NCBI GenBank assembly: GCA_963788185.1 | Contig: CAWBGE010000020.1 | Location: forward strand, 1 to 64,000 | Reading direction: 5' to 3' | From: CAIWHR01 sp963788185 | GTDB lineage: Bacteria > Pseudomonadota > Gammaproteobacteria > Burkholderiales > Casimicrobiaceae | DNA: 64,000 bases | Shown: one piece after another, positions 36,001 through 43,700 of the stretch | Numbering within the stretch: the stretch's first letter is position 1 | Layout: each line of letters starts with the position of its first letter | Program-made: the position numbers and the translations under genes | The notes under the pieces: generated by a model | Told to the model about the DNA's origin: nothing | The model's input: only the letters and a program-made list of their open reading frames with translations | The model's database searches: none

Positions 36001-36798
36001 ATGAATCCATCCGTACTTCTGACCCTCGACGGCCCGGTTGCCACGCTCTCGCTCAACCGTCCCGATGCGCTCAACGCGCTTGATTTCGACATGGTTGAAG
36101 CGCTGGTGCAGCGCACCGGCGAGGTTGCCGCCAATCCGACAATCCGGGTGGTGATCCTTGGCGGCGCAGGCCGTCACTTCATGGCCGGCGGCGACATCCG
36201 CACCTTCGCCGGCGAACTCGAGCACCCGCCCGCGGAGCGGCAGAAGCGTTTCCAGCGCATGGTCGAGCGCGTGCATGCCGCGATCGAGAACCTGCACAGG
36301 ATGCCGCACCTGCTGGTCGGGAGGATGCAAGGCGCGGTCGCCGGTTTCGGTCTGTCGCTGATGAACGCATGCGACCTGGTGCTGGCTGCCGATGACGCGT
36401 ACTTCACGTCGGCCTACCGCCATATCGCGTTGTCGCCCGATGGCGGCGGCTCGTGGACGCTGCCCCGGCTCGTCGGCCTGCGCAAGGCGATGGAGATCAT
36501 GCTGCTGGGAGAGCGCTTCGACGCTGCCGAGGCCCTGCGCCTGGGGCTCGTCAACCGGGTCGTCCCGGCACCGGAACTCGAAGCGGCGACACTCGACTTC
36601 GCGCGCGCCCTTGCGGCCGGACCGCGCCTCGCGCTCGCCAATACGCGCCGGCTGGTACATTCCGCGCTGACGCAATCGCTGTCGGAACAGTTGCAGGCCG
36701 AAGCCGTCTGCTTCGGTCAATGCACGGCCGATCCGGACTTCGCGGAAGGGATTGGCGCTTTTCTCGGGAAAAGACCCGCCGCCTTCGGCAGCGAATAA
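36001..36798 (+). CDS. Crotonase-superfamily enoyl-CoA hydratase/isomerase
   Basis: 265 residues. The oxyanion-hole segments are FMAGGDIRTFA and GAVAGFGLSLMNACD. The two catalytic glutamates of true hydratases are not both present: the first position is Ser119 (FGLSL) and the second is Asp147 (LSPDGGGSW). This pattern resembles PaaG-type isomerases, which use a single aspartate, so isomerase activity is as likely as hydration. It is 12 bp from the SDR gene and probably co-transcribed. Confidence 0.88.
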   Translation: MNPSVLLTLDGPVATLSLNRPDALNALDFDMVEALVQRTGEVAANPTIRVVILGGAGRHFMAGGDIRTFAGELEHPPAERQKRFQRMVERVHAAIENLHRMPHLLVGRMQGAVAGFGLSLMNACDLVLAADDAYFTSAYRHIALSPDGGGSWTLPRLVGLRKAMEIMLLGERFDAAEALRLGLVNRVVPAPELEAATLDFARALAAGPRLALANTRRLVHSALTQSLSEQLQAEAVCFGQCTADPDFAEGIGAFLGKRPAAFGSE

Positions 36799-36810
36799 CG
36801 CATTCCTGCC

Positions 36811-37647
36811 ATGCCGACGCTCGCCCAGCGGACGCTGTTCATCTCCGGTGCATCGCGGGGAATCGGACTTGCGATTGCCTTGCGCGCAGCGCGCGATGGC
36901 GCCAACGTCGCGATCGCCGCCAAGACGGCCGAGCCGAACCCGAAGCTGCCCGGCACGATCCACACCGCGGCACGATTGATCGAGGCCGCCGGCGGGCGGC
37001 CGCTGGCCCTCGTCTGCGACATTCGCGACGAGGCGCAGGTCGCAGCCGCAGTCGAGGCCACGGTGGCGGCATTCGGCGGCATCGACATCCTCGTCAACAA
37101 CGCGAGCGCCATCAGCCTCACCGGCACGCTTGACACGCCGATGAAGCGTTTCGACCTCATGTTCGGCGTCAACGTGCGCGGCACGTTTCTCTGTTCCAGA
37201 GCGTGCGTGCCGCACCTGCGGGAATCTGCCGCCCGCAGCCGCGATCCGCACATCCTGACATTGGCTCCCCCCATCGACCTCGACCCCAGATGGTTTCGTG
37301 ACCACGTTGCCTATACGATCGCGAAGTACGGGATGAGCATGTGCGTGCTGGGCATGGCCGAGGAGTTCCGCGGCGACGGGATTGCGGTCAACGCGCTGTG
37401 GCCGCGCAGCGTCATCGCGACGGCGGCGTTGGCGATGATCCCCGGCGCCCGGGAGGCAATCGCGCGCACGCGCAAGCCCGAGATCGTCGCCGATGCCGCA
37501 CACGCGATTTTCTGCGGCGATGCCCGAAGGGCGACGGGGCAGTTCTACATCGACGAGGACGTACTGACCGCGACCGGCGTCACCGACCTGTCGCGCTACG
37601 CGATGCAACCCGGCACGGACCTGCTGCCGGACCTCTTCCTGGACTGA
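36811..37647 (+). CDS. SDR oxidoreductase, HSDL2-like
   Basis: 278 residues. Cofactor motif SGASRGIG is at 12-19, NNAS at 97-100, and the catalytic pair Tyr168/Lys172 in YTIAKYGMSMCVLGMAEEF. This segment and VNALWPRSVIATAA closely match hydroxysteroid dehydrogenase-like 2 proteins. The usual catalytic serine position reads LTLAPP (Ala152), so the classical triad is incomplete. It follows the crotonase gene, which suggests acyl-CoA metabolism. Confidence 0.88.
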   Translation: MPTLAQRTLFISGASRGIGLAIALRAARDGANVAIAAKTAEPNPKLPGTIHTAARLIEAAGGRPLALVCDIRDEAQVAAAVEATVAAFGGIDILVNNASAISLTGTLDTPMKRFDLMFGVNVRGTFLCSRACVPHLRESAARSRDPHILTLAPPIDLDPRWFRDHVAYTIAKYGMSMCVLGMAEEFRGDGIAVNALWPRSVIATAALAMIPGAREAIARTRKPEIVADAAHAIFCGDARRATGQFYIDEDVLTATGVTDLSRYAMQPGTDLLPDLFLD

Positions 37648-37661
37648 CGGCGCGGCGGACG

Positions 37662-39485
37662 TCAGCGGTTGCCGAAATCGTCGTCGACGATCTTCGGCCC
37701 GGGGCCGCTTGGCGCTTCGTTGCCGAAGTCCCCCGAGGCTGGTTTCGGTCCACGGCGACTGCGGTTGCCGAAATCGTCGTCGACGATCTTCGGCTTGGTG
37801 GTGCGCGGCGCTGCGTTGCCCAATTCGCCGGTGACGGGCTTCGGTACGCTGCGATCCCGGTTGCCGAGATTGTCGTCGACGATTTTCGGTTCGGCACCGC
37901 GCGGCGCTTCGTTGCCGGGCTCGCCGAAGGCAGGCTTCGGCCCACGGCGATTCCGGTTGCCACGCGGACGATTGTTGCCGCCGCCCGCCAATCCGCCAGG
38001 TTGGCCGGGCATGTTTCCCTGCGGACCCCGGTTCCCCTTGCCCCCTTTGCCGCCCTTTCCTCCCGGGCCTCGCTTGTCTCCGGCGACTTTCGGCCGCGGG
38101 CCTGTGGTTCCCGGCAATCCAGGCGGAATCGCGCCGGGAATCGTCAACGTCGTCGTGACATAAGGCGATGCGCCGCCCTGTGCTCCCTTGGCGTGGCCAC
38201 CGGGCCGGGGCTTACCCTGTCGCGGCCCCTTTCCTCCGTAGCCGCCCGTGCCGAATTCGCCTTGCCGCGGGCCGCGCGCGCCCTGCGGGCGACCGTACGA
38301 ACGGCCCTCGCCCTTGCCGAACAGACTGCCTACCGACCGGTTGTGATGCGTCGGCTGTCCGTGCACGCTGTTTCCGGGCTGCGGACCCTCGTGATCTGTG
38401 TCGTCCGAACCCGAGTCGGCCAAGTCGGCCCGCGCTGGCGCGGGACCACGATTGCCGATGGCGTCGCGCTCCTCGCTCGTCATGTGCGCGGTCGCGCCAG
38501 GACGTGCGCCCTTCCCCTTGGATCGCGGCGGGCCTGGCGGCCGCGACGATCCGTGAGGCCTGGGCGACGGATTTCCCTTGCCCGCGGCCGGCTTGAGTCC
38601 CGCCGCGACCAATACGGCGGCGACTTCCTCGGGCGTGAGTTCCAGCGTCTGGTTGCGCTTGACCCGCGACGGCATCGCCACCGGACCGTACCGCGTACGT
38701 ATGAGGCGGCTGACGGCAAGCCCAAGCGCCTCGAACAGCCGGCGCACCTCGCGGTTGCGTCCCTCCTTGAGCACGACGTGATACCAGTGATTGGAGCCCT
38801 CGCCGCCGCCATCGGTGAGCGATTCGACCTTCGCGGTGCCATCCTCGAGCTCGATGCCGGCGAGCAATTGCTGCTGCTGTTCCGGCGTCAGCGTGCCCAA
38901 TGTACGAACGGCGTATTCGCGCTCGACCTCATAGCGCGGATGCATCATCCGGTTGGCGAGATCGCCCGCATTTGTGAAGAGCAGCAGCCCTTCGGTGTTG
39001 AAATCGAGTCGCCCGATGGCGATCCACTTGCCGTTGCCGATGTTCGGCAGGTTGTCGAAGACCGTCGGGCGCCCCTCGGGATCGTCGCGGCTGACGATTT
39101 CGCCCGCCGGCTTGTGGTACATCAGCACCCGCGCCCGTGGTTCCGCAAAACGGACCTTGACGAGCTGACCGTTGATGCGGACCTCGTCGCCGGGACCCAC
39201 TTTCTGGCCCACTTCGGCGGGTTCGCGATTGACCGTGATGCGCCCGGCGACGATCATCTCCTCCATCGCGCGGCGCGATCCGAAACCGCAGGAAGCCAGC
39301 ACCTTGTGCAGCCGCTGGGGTTCGGTGAAGACCTCGTCAGTGGAGGACTTGATGCGGGTCGGCGCCAGACCCTCCGTAATCTGCTGCAAGGCCAAGCTCG
39401 GCTGCTGCATCGGTCCGGTCGGCGGACGGTGCCAGGTCCGGGCTCGCGAGCGCGGGCTGCGCTTCGGCGGCTTTGGTTGTTGCAT
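37662..39485 (-). CDS. rluB: 23S rRNA pseudouridine synthase RluB with a long repetitive C-terminal tail
   Basis: 607 residues from ATG 39485, which has GGAG 7 nt upstream. The S4 RNA-binding domain starts at LHKVLASCGFGSRRAME (about 45-90). The RsuA-type catalytic domain follows with GRLDFNTEGLLLFTN (catalytic Asp) and GRNREVRRLFEALG. The enzyme part ends near residue 320. The remaining nearly 290 residues are low-complexity Gly, Pro, Arg, Lys and Asn, ending in three 32-residue repeats with PKIVDDDFGNR. RluB makes pseudouridine 2605 in 23S rRNA; such a tail is likely disordered and may bind RNA. The gene overlaps the 3' end of scpB by 149 bp. Confidence 0.92.
   Translation of the reverse strand: MQQPKPPKRSPRSRARTWHRPPTGPMQQPSLALQQITEGLAPTRIKSSTDEVFTEPQRLHKVLASCGFGSRRAMEEMIVAGRITVNREPAEVGQKVGPGDEVRINGQLVKVRFAEPRARVLMYHKPAGEIVSRDDPEGRPTVFDNLPNIGNGKWIAIGRLDFNTEGLLLFTNAGDLANRMMHPRYEVEREYAVRTLGTLTPEQQQQLLAGIELEDGTAKVESLTDGGGEGSNHWYHVVLKEGRNREVRRLFEALGLAVSRLIRTRYGPVAMPSRVKRNQTLELTPEEVAAVLVAAGLKPAAGKGNPSPRPHGSSRPPGPPRSKGKGARPGATAHMTSEERDAIGNRGPAPARADLADSGSDDTDHEGPQPGNSVHGQPTHHNRSVGSLFGKGEGRSYGRPQGARGPRQGEFGTGGYGGKGPRQGKPRPGGHAKGAQGGASPYVTTTLTIPGAIPPGLPGTTGPRPKVAGDKRGPGGKGGKGGKGNRGPQGNMPGQPGGLAGGGNNRPRGNRNRRGPKPAFGEPGNEAPRGAEPKIVDDNLGNRDRSVPKPVTGELGNAAPRTTKPKIVDDDFGNRSRRGPKPASGDFGNEAPSGPGPKIVDDDFGNR
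37668..37955. repeat. Three tandem 96-bp repeats encoding the RluB tail
   Basis: Units start at 37668, 37764 and 37860, with a degenerate fourth start at 37956. Each contains GTTGCCGAAATCGTCGTCG or a close variant and a TCGTCGACGA core. The exact 96-bp period preserves the reading frame and gives 32-residue protein repeats. Divergence between units shows the expansion is not recent. Confidence 0.85.
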
Positions 39486-40026
39486 CGGGAATCTCCAGCA
39501 AGTGGGAAGTGTCGAGCTCGGACAACGGTGGCAGCTCGGAAAGCGAGCGCAGGCCGAGATCGTCGAGGAAGGTCTTGGTGGTCCCAAGGAGCGCCGGGCG
39601 ACCCGGCGTTTCGCGATGGCCAACCACTTCGACCCATTGGCGATCCAACAGCGCCGTCACGACGCTGGTCGAGACGGCGACACCGCGGATGGCTTCGATG
39701 TCGCCGCGAGTCACAGGTTGCTGATAGGCGATGATCGCCAGCGTTTCCATCACCGCTCGCGAGTAATGCGGCGGCTTCTCCGGCGCAAGCCGATCGACAA
39801 AGGGCTGCAGCGACGGCGTGCCCTGAAAGCGCCAGCCCGATGCGACCTGCACGAGTTCGGCAGAGCGCCCCGACCAGTCCTCGCGCAGTTCGTCCAGAAG
39901 CTCGCGCACCACCTCGACGTCCAGCGCCGGCTCGAACATCCGAGCCAGACTCGCCGTCGGCAGCGGCTCCCCGGAGATCAGCAGCGCGCCTTCGAGTATG
40001 CTCTTGATCACCTTCAAGTCTTCCAT
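39337..40026 (-). CDS. scpB: Segregation and condensation protein B
   Basis: 229 residues. Two winged helices: KVIKSILEGALLISGEPLPTASLARMF at the start and AVMETLAIIAYQQPVTRGDIEAIRGV in the middle, with GRPALLGTTKTFLDDLGL, all hallmark segments. It joins ScpA and SMC to form the condensin-like complex for chromosome segregation. It lies 94 bp behind scpA and its 3' end overlaps rluB. Confidence 0.95.
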   Translation of the reverse strand: MEDLKVIKSILEGALLISGEPLPTASLARMFEPALDVEVVRELLDELREDWSGRSAELVQVASGWRFQGTPSLQPFVDRLAPEKPPHYSRAVMETLAIIAYQQPVTRGDIEAIRGVAVSTSVVTALLDRQWVEVVGHRETPGRPALLGTTKTFLDDLGLRSLSELPPLSELDTSHLLEIPDATTKAAEAQPALASPDLAPSADRTDAAAELGLAADYGGSGADPHQVLH

Positions 40027-40120
40027 TGCATTGCGTCCGGAAACCGAGTGAACCCTTGCGTGGGTGCTGAACCAGCGCGTTGGCCGGCCACCCACACTTC
40101 GCCGTGTTTGCCGCGCGACG

Positions 40121-40972
40121 TCATTCGAGATCCGGCGCAAGGGCAAATGCCGGCGCGCCGCGCAAATGAATGTAGATCGGCGCGAACGGCTCTGCCTGCG
40201 CGATCTCGACCAACTGCTCCCGGGCAAGCTCGAGCAGCGCGAGAAACGCGACGACCAGGTGCGCCAGGTCGCGATGTTCGGCAAACAGGACCGTGAACTC
40301 GGAGTAGCGAGACGGCTCAAGCGCCTTCAGCATCCGGCTCATCTGGGCGCGCACCGACAGCTGCTCACGCGTGACAAGATGATGCCGGTTGTTCTTCGCC
40401 CGCGCAACGAGCCCCGCCCACGCGGCGCGCAGGTCGCCCGGGAACACCTCCGGCAAGCGCGCAGTCGCCACGCGGTCGAACCAAACGCGAACCGTCGAGT
40501 AGTCGCGGTCGACCAGCGGCAGCAGGTCCAGTTGCCGGGCCGCCTCCTTCATGCGCTCGTACTCGAGCAATCGGCGCACGAGTTCGACCCTGGGATCCTC
40601 CGCTTCCGCCCCAGCCGGCACCGGTGGTCTCGGCAGCAGCAGCCGCGACTTGATCTCGATGAGGACCGCCGCCATCAGCAGATATTCGGCCGCCAGCTCC
40701 AGCTGCGTGCGCCGCATCATCTCGACGTAGCCAAGGTACTGACGCGTGAGCTCCGCCATCGGAATCTCGAGCACGTTGATGTTCTGGCGGCGAATGAGGT
40801 AGAGCAGGAGGTCGAGCGGCCCCTCGAAGGTGTCGAGAAAGACCTCCAGCGCCTCCGGCGGAATGTAGAGATCCCGCGGCAGTTCGAGCATCGGCTCGCC
40901 ATAGACCTTGGCAACATGCGCCCCGCCCTGCCGGGCGAGATCGGGCAGCGGCAACACCTCGCCGGCGGTCAT
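40121..40972 (-). CDS. scpA: Segregation and condensation protein A
   Basis: 283 residues from ATG 40972. The kleisin N-terminal motif FEGPLDLLLYLIRRQNINV is followed by EYLLMAAVLIEIKSRLLLP, and a C-terminal winged helix (VVAFLALLELAREQLVEIAQ) closes it. It bridges the SMC heads with ScpB. It starts 10 bp after trpS. Confidence 0.95.
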   Translation of the reverse strand: MTAGEVLPLPDLARQGGAHVAKVYGEPMLELPRDLYIPPEALEVFLDTFEGPLDLLLYLIRRQNINVLEIPMAELTRQYLGYVEMMRRTQLELAAEYLLMAAVLIEIKSRLLLPRPPVPAGAEAEDPRVELVRRLLEYERMKEAARQLDLLPLVDRDYSTVRVWFDRVATARLPEVFPGDLRAAWAGLVARAKNNRHHLVTREQLSVRAQMSRMLKALEPSRYSEFTVLFAEHRDLAHLVVAFLALLELAREQLVEIAQAEPFAPIYIHLRGAPAFALAPDLE

Positions 40973-40982
40973 GACTTGCGAC

Positions 40983-42185
40983 TCATGTGTAATCGAGCCC
41001 CATCGCCGCGCGTACGTCGCGCATCGTCTCTTCGGCCAGCTTGCGCGCACGCTCGCAACCGTCGGCGACGATGTTGCGCACGAGCTGCGGGTCGTCGAGG
41101 TACCGCTGCGCCCGCTCGTGCAGCGGCGCCTGCTCGCGCACGATGGCGTCGATCACCGGCTGCTTGCAGTCCAGGCAGCCGATGCCCGCCGTCGTGCAAC
41201 CCTTTGCCACCCAGTCGCAGGTGTCCGCGTCCGAGTATATCCGGTGCAGGGGCCAGACCGGGCATCGTTCCGGGTCGCCTTTGTCCGAGCGGCGCACTCG
41301 CGCCGGATCGGTCTGCATCGTGCGAACCTTCTTTGTGACGTCGGCCGGATCCTCGCGCATGAAGATCGCGTTGCCGTAGGACTTCGACATCTTCTGCCCG
41401 TCCAGCCCCGGCACCTTCGGCGTCTCGGTGAGCAGCGGCTGCGGTTCGGGCAGGATCACCCGCCGCGTCCCTTCCAGGTAACCGAACAGGCGCTCACGGT
41501 CGCCCAGCGACAGGTTCTGCGTATCGTTCAGCAGCACGTGCGCCGCTTCGAGCGCCGCCGCGTCTCCCTGCTCCTGGAACGCGGCGCGAAACTCGCTGTA
41601 GCGGCGCGCTTTCTTCGAACCCAGCTTCTTGATCGCCGCCTTGGCGAGTTCCTCGAAGCCCGGCTCGCGTCCGTAGATGTGGTTGAAACGCCGCGCAAGC
41701 TCGCGCGTCACCTCGATGTGCGACACTTGGTCCTCGCCGACCGGGACCATGTTGGCGCGATAGATCAGGATGTCCGCCGACATCATCACCGGATACCCGA
41801 GGAATCCGAAGTTGGACAGGTCGTGGTCGACGAGCTTCTGCTGCTGGTCCTTGTAGGTGGGCACGCGCTCCAGCCAGCCGACCGGCGTGACCATGCCCAG
41901 CAGCAGCGCAAGCTCGGCGTGCTCGGGGACGCGCGACTGGATGAATAGCGTGGCGCGGGTCGGATTGATGCCCGCAGCGAGCCAGTCGACGATCATCTCC
42001 CACACGCTGGCCGAGATCGTCTCCGACGAATCGTAGTGCGTCGTCAGCGCATGCCAATCCGCAGCGAAGTAGAGGCACTCGTACTCCTCCTGGAGCTTTA
42101 CCCAGTTCTTGAGCGCGCCGTGATAGTGGCCGATGTGCATGCGCCCGGTCGGGCGCATGCCGGAAAGAACGCGGTCAGCAAACAT
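40983..42185 (-). CDS. trpS: Tryptophanyl-tRNA synthetase with a four-cysteine cluster
   Basis: 400 residues, longer than the E. coli enzyme (334) as usual in beta-proteobacteria. Class I motifs HIGHYHG (17-23) and KMSKS (265-269). Residues 308-340 contain Cys308, Cys330, Cys337 and Cys340 (C-x21-C-x6-C-x2-C; GCTTAGIGCLDCK). This closely matches the C-x22-C-x6-C-x2-C iron-sulfur motif of Thermotoga TrpRS, near the anticodon-binding region; a further Cys323 lies between. A [4Fe-4S] cluster is therefore plausible. Operon neighbours are the M50 protease (9 bp) and scpA. Confidence 0.96.
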   Translation of the reverse strand: MFADRVLSGMRPTGRMHIGHYHGALKNWVKLQEEYECLYFAADWHALTTHYDSSETISASVWEMIVDWLAAGINPTRATLFIQSRVPEHAELALLLGMVTPVGWLERVPTYKDQQQKLVDHDLSNFGFLGYPVMMSADILIYRANMVPVGEDQVSHIEVTRELARRFNHIYGREPGFEELAKAAIKKLGSKKARRYSEFRAAFQEQGDAAALEAAHVLLNDTQNLSLGDRERLFGYLEGTRRVILPEPQPLLTETPKVPGLDGQKMSKSYGNAIFMREDPADVTKKVRTMQTDPARVRRSDKGDPERCPVWPLHRIYSDADTCDWVAKGCTTAGIGCLDCKQPVIDAIVREQAPLHERAQRYLDDPQLVRNIVADGCERARKLAEETMRDVRAAMGLDYT

Positions 42186-42194
42186 GATGAGGAA

Positions 42195-42857
42195 TCAGAA
42201 ACCGCCCGGCAGATTGATGCCGGTGAGCGCCTCGACCAGCGAGGTCGCAGCGTTGATCAACGGCCGCATCGCGACCCCAAGCACGCCCGTCATCAGGAGT
42301 GCGATGACGATGACGAAGCCGAAACGCTCGGTGCGTGCATAGGGCACCGCGAGCGAATGCGGAAGCAGGCTCACGGCGATGCGCCCGCCGTCAAGAGGAA
42401 GGATAGGCAGTAGATTCAGGACCATCAATGCGATGTTGATGCTCACTCCAATGAGACTCATGAACTGCAGGCCGCCGCTCGCCAGAAGACTTCCGGAGGC
42501 AATGCCGAAGAACAGCGCCCAGGCGAGTGCCATCAGGAAATTCACGCCTGGCCCTGCAGCCGCCACCCAGAGCATGTCGCGTTTGGGATGCCGCAGGTTG
42601 CTGAAATTCACCGGAACCGGCTTCGCCCAGCCGAACAGAAATCCGCCTCCCGACAACAACAGGATCCCGAGCGGCACCAGAACGGTGCCTACCGGATCGA
42701 TGTGTCTCAGCGGGTTCAATGTGACTCGCCCGAGCATCCAAGCGGTCGAATCACCGAACATCCGGGCTACGTAACCATGCGCCGCTTCATGCAGCGTGAT
42801 CGCCAGGACCACCGGCAATGCTGCCAAGGCGATGGTCTCCAACATTGAAGAATCCAT
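42195..42857 (-). CDS. Site-2 protease-family (M50) integral membrane metalloprotease
   Basis: 220 residues from ATG 42857. The zinc motif HEAAH is at 23-27, the second is NLLPILPLDGG, with NPLRHIDPVGT between, and 5-6 membrane helices. This is the short Rip/YwhC-type without PDZ domain. The substrate is unknown. It lies in the conserved sua5-M50-trpS-scpA order. Confidence 0.9.
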   Translation of the reverse strand: MDSSMLETIALAALPVVLAITLHEAAHGYVARMFGDSTAWMLGRVTLNPLRHIDPVGTVLVPLGILLLSGGGFLFGWAKPVPVNFSNLRHPKRDMLWVAAAGPGVNFLMALAWALFFGIASGSLLASGGLQFMSLIGVSINIALMVLNLLPILPLDGGRIAVSLLPHSLAVPYARTERFGFVIVIALLMTGVLGVAMRPLINAATSLVEALTGINLPGGF

Positions 42858-42906
42858 CGGACGGCATTTTACCTGACTTGGGGCCCCGTGCGCCTGTCCC
42901 GGAAAT

Positions 42907-43548
42907 TCAGGCCGTGTCGGCCATCGGAAGCCCCAACCGCGCCGGATCTCCTGCGCCAAGGCGCACGATCACCGGCGGATCGGCGGCGAGATCCACGACC
43001 GTAGTTGGCGTGGCCGGGCACGTACCGGCGTCGATGACGAGATCGAGCTGCTGCTCCAGCGCGTTGCGAATGTCGCCGGCGTCAGCCAGCGGTTCGCCGG
43101 CGCCGGGCAGGATCAGCGTCGACGACAGGATCGGCTCGCCCAACTCCGCGAGCAGACAGCGCACGACGGTGTGATCGGGTACCCGAACGCCGACGGTGCT
43201 CCGGCGCGGATGTTGGAGGCGACGCGGAACCTCACGCGTCGCCGGCAGCAGGAACGTGAAGCAGCCCGGCGTACCCAGGCGGACAATTCGGAATTGCCAG
43301 TTGTCCAGCCGGGCGAAGTGACCGATCGCCGACAGGTCATTGAGTACCAGCGTCAGATGGTGCTGGTCGCCCAGATCGCGGATTTGTCGAATCCGGCGCG
43401 CCGCGTCCGCGTCGTCCAGCCGACAGCCCAGCGCGTAACCGGAATCGGTCGGGTAGGCGATGACGCCGCCGTCGCGCAGTATCGCGGCAGCCTGGCGGAT
43501 GAGCCGTGGTTGCGGATTGACGGGGTGGACCTGGAACAACTGGGCCAT
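42907..43548 (-). CDS. YrdC/Sua5-family threonylcarbamoyl-AMP synthase
   Basis: 213 residues from ATG 43548; the longer frame to 43671 lacks family similarity. YPTDSGYALGC, RIRQIRD, LTLVLNDLS and the closing STVVDL-like VVDLAADPPVIVR place it in the family that makes the threonylcarbamoyl adenylate for t6A37 in ANN-decoding tRNAs. Whether it is the main enzyme or a YciO-type paralogue cannot be settled without the rest of the genome. First gene of its operon and divergent from cysB. Confidence 0.88.
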   Translation of the reverse strand: MAQLFQVHPVNPQPRLIRQAAAILRDGGVIAYPTDSGYALGCRLDDADAARRIRQIRDLGDQHHLTLVLNDLSAIGHFARLDNWQFRIVRLGTPGCFTFLLPATREVPRRLQHPRRSTVGVRVPDHTVVRCLLAELGEPILSSTLILPGAGEPLADAGDIRNALEQQLDLVIDAGTCPATPTTVVDLAADPPVIVRLGAGDPARLGLPMADTA

Positions 43549-43616
43549 GGCGATCGCGATCGGGTCAAGACAATGACGTGGCGTCTCGCGCGGCGCTTGA
43601 AACAGGCGTCGGGCGA

Positions 43617-43636
43617 TATAATCGTCGACGATTTTA
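43617..43636. promoter_or_regulatory. 14-bp palindrome over back-to-back -10 boxes between sua5 and cysB
   Basis: AATCGTCGACGATT (43620-43633) is a perfect palindrome. It overlaps a plus-strand TATAAT (43617-43622, facing cysB) and a minus-strand TAAAAT (43636-43631, facing sua5). Its position, about 70 bp from both start codons, suits an operator controlling both directions. No LysR T-N11-A box was identified with confidence. Confidence 0.45.
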
Positions 43637-43700
43637 ACCCACGCCCACCGGCGCCAAATTGTTCCCGGCACCCCTGGGCCAACGACCTCCGAGCCTCCTG

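Noticed and set aside
35917..37608. A 563-codon minus-strand frame opposite the crotonase and SDR genes
   Set aside because: Antisense shadow; it spans two well-supported genes and their spacer.
37668..37955. CRISPR array at the regular 96-bp repeats
   Set aside because: There are no distinct spacers; the units are coding, in frame, and continuous with rluB.
39485..39623. Longer N terminus for RluB beginning at 39623
   Set aside because: The added residues are scpB in another frame. ATG 39485 has a proper GGAG motif and keeps the S4 domain start.
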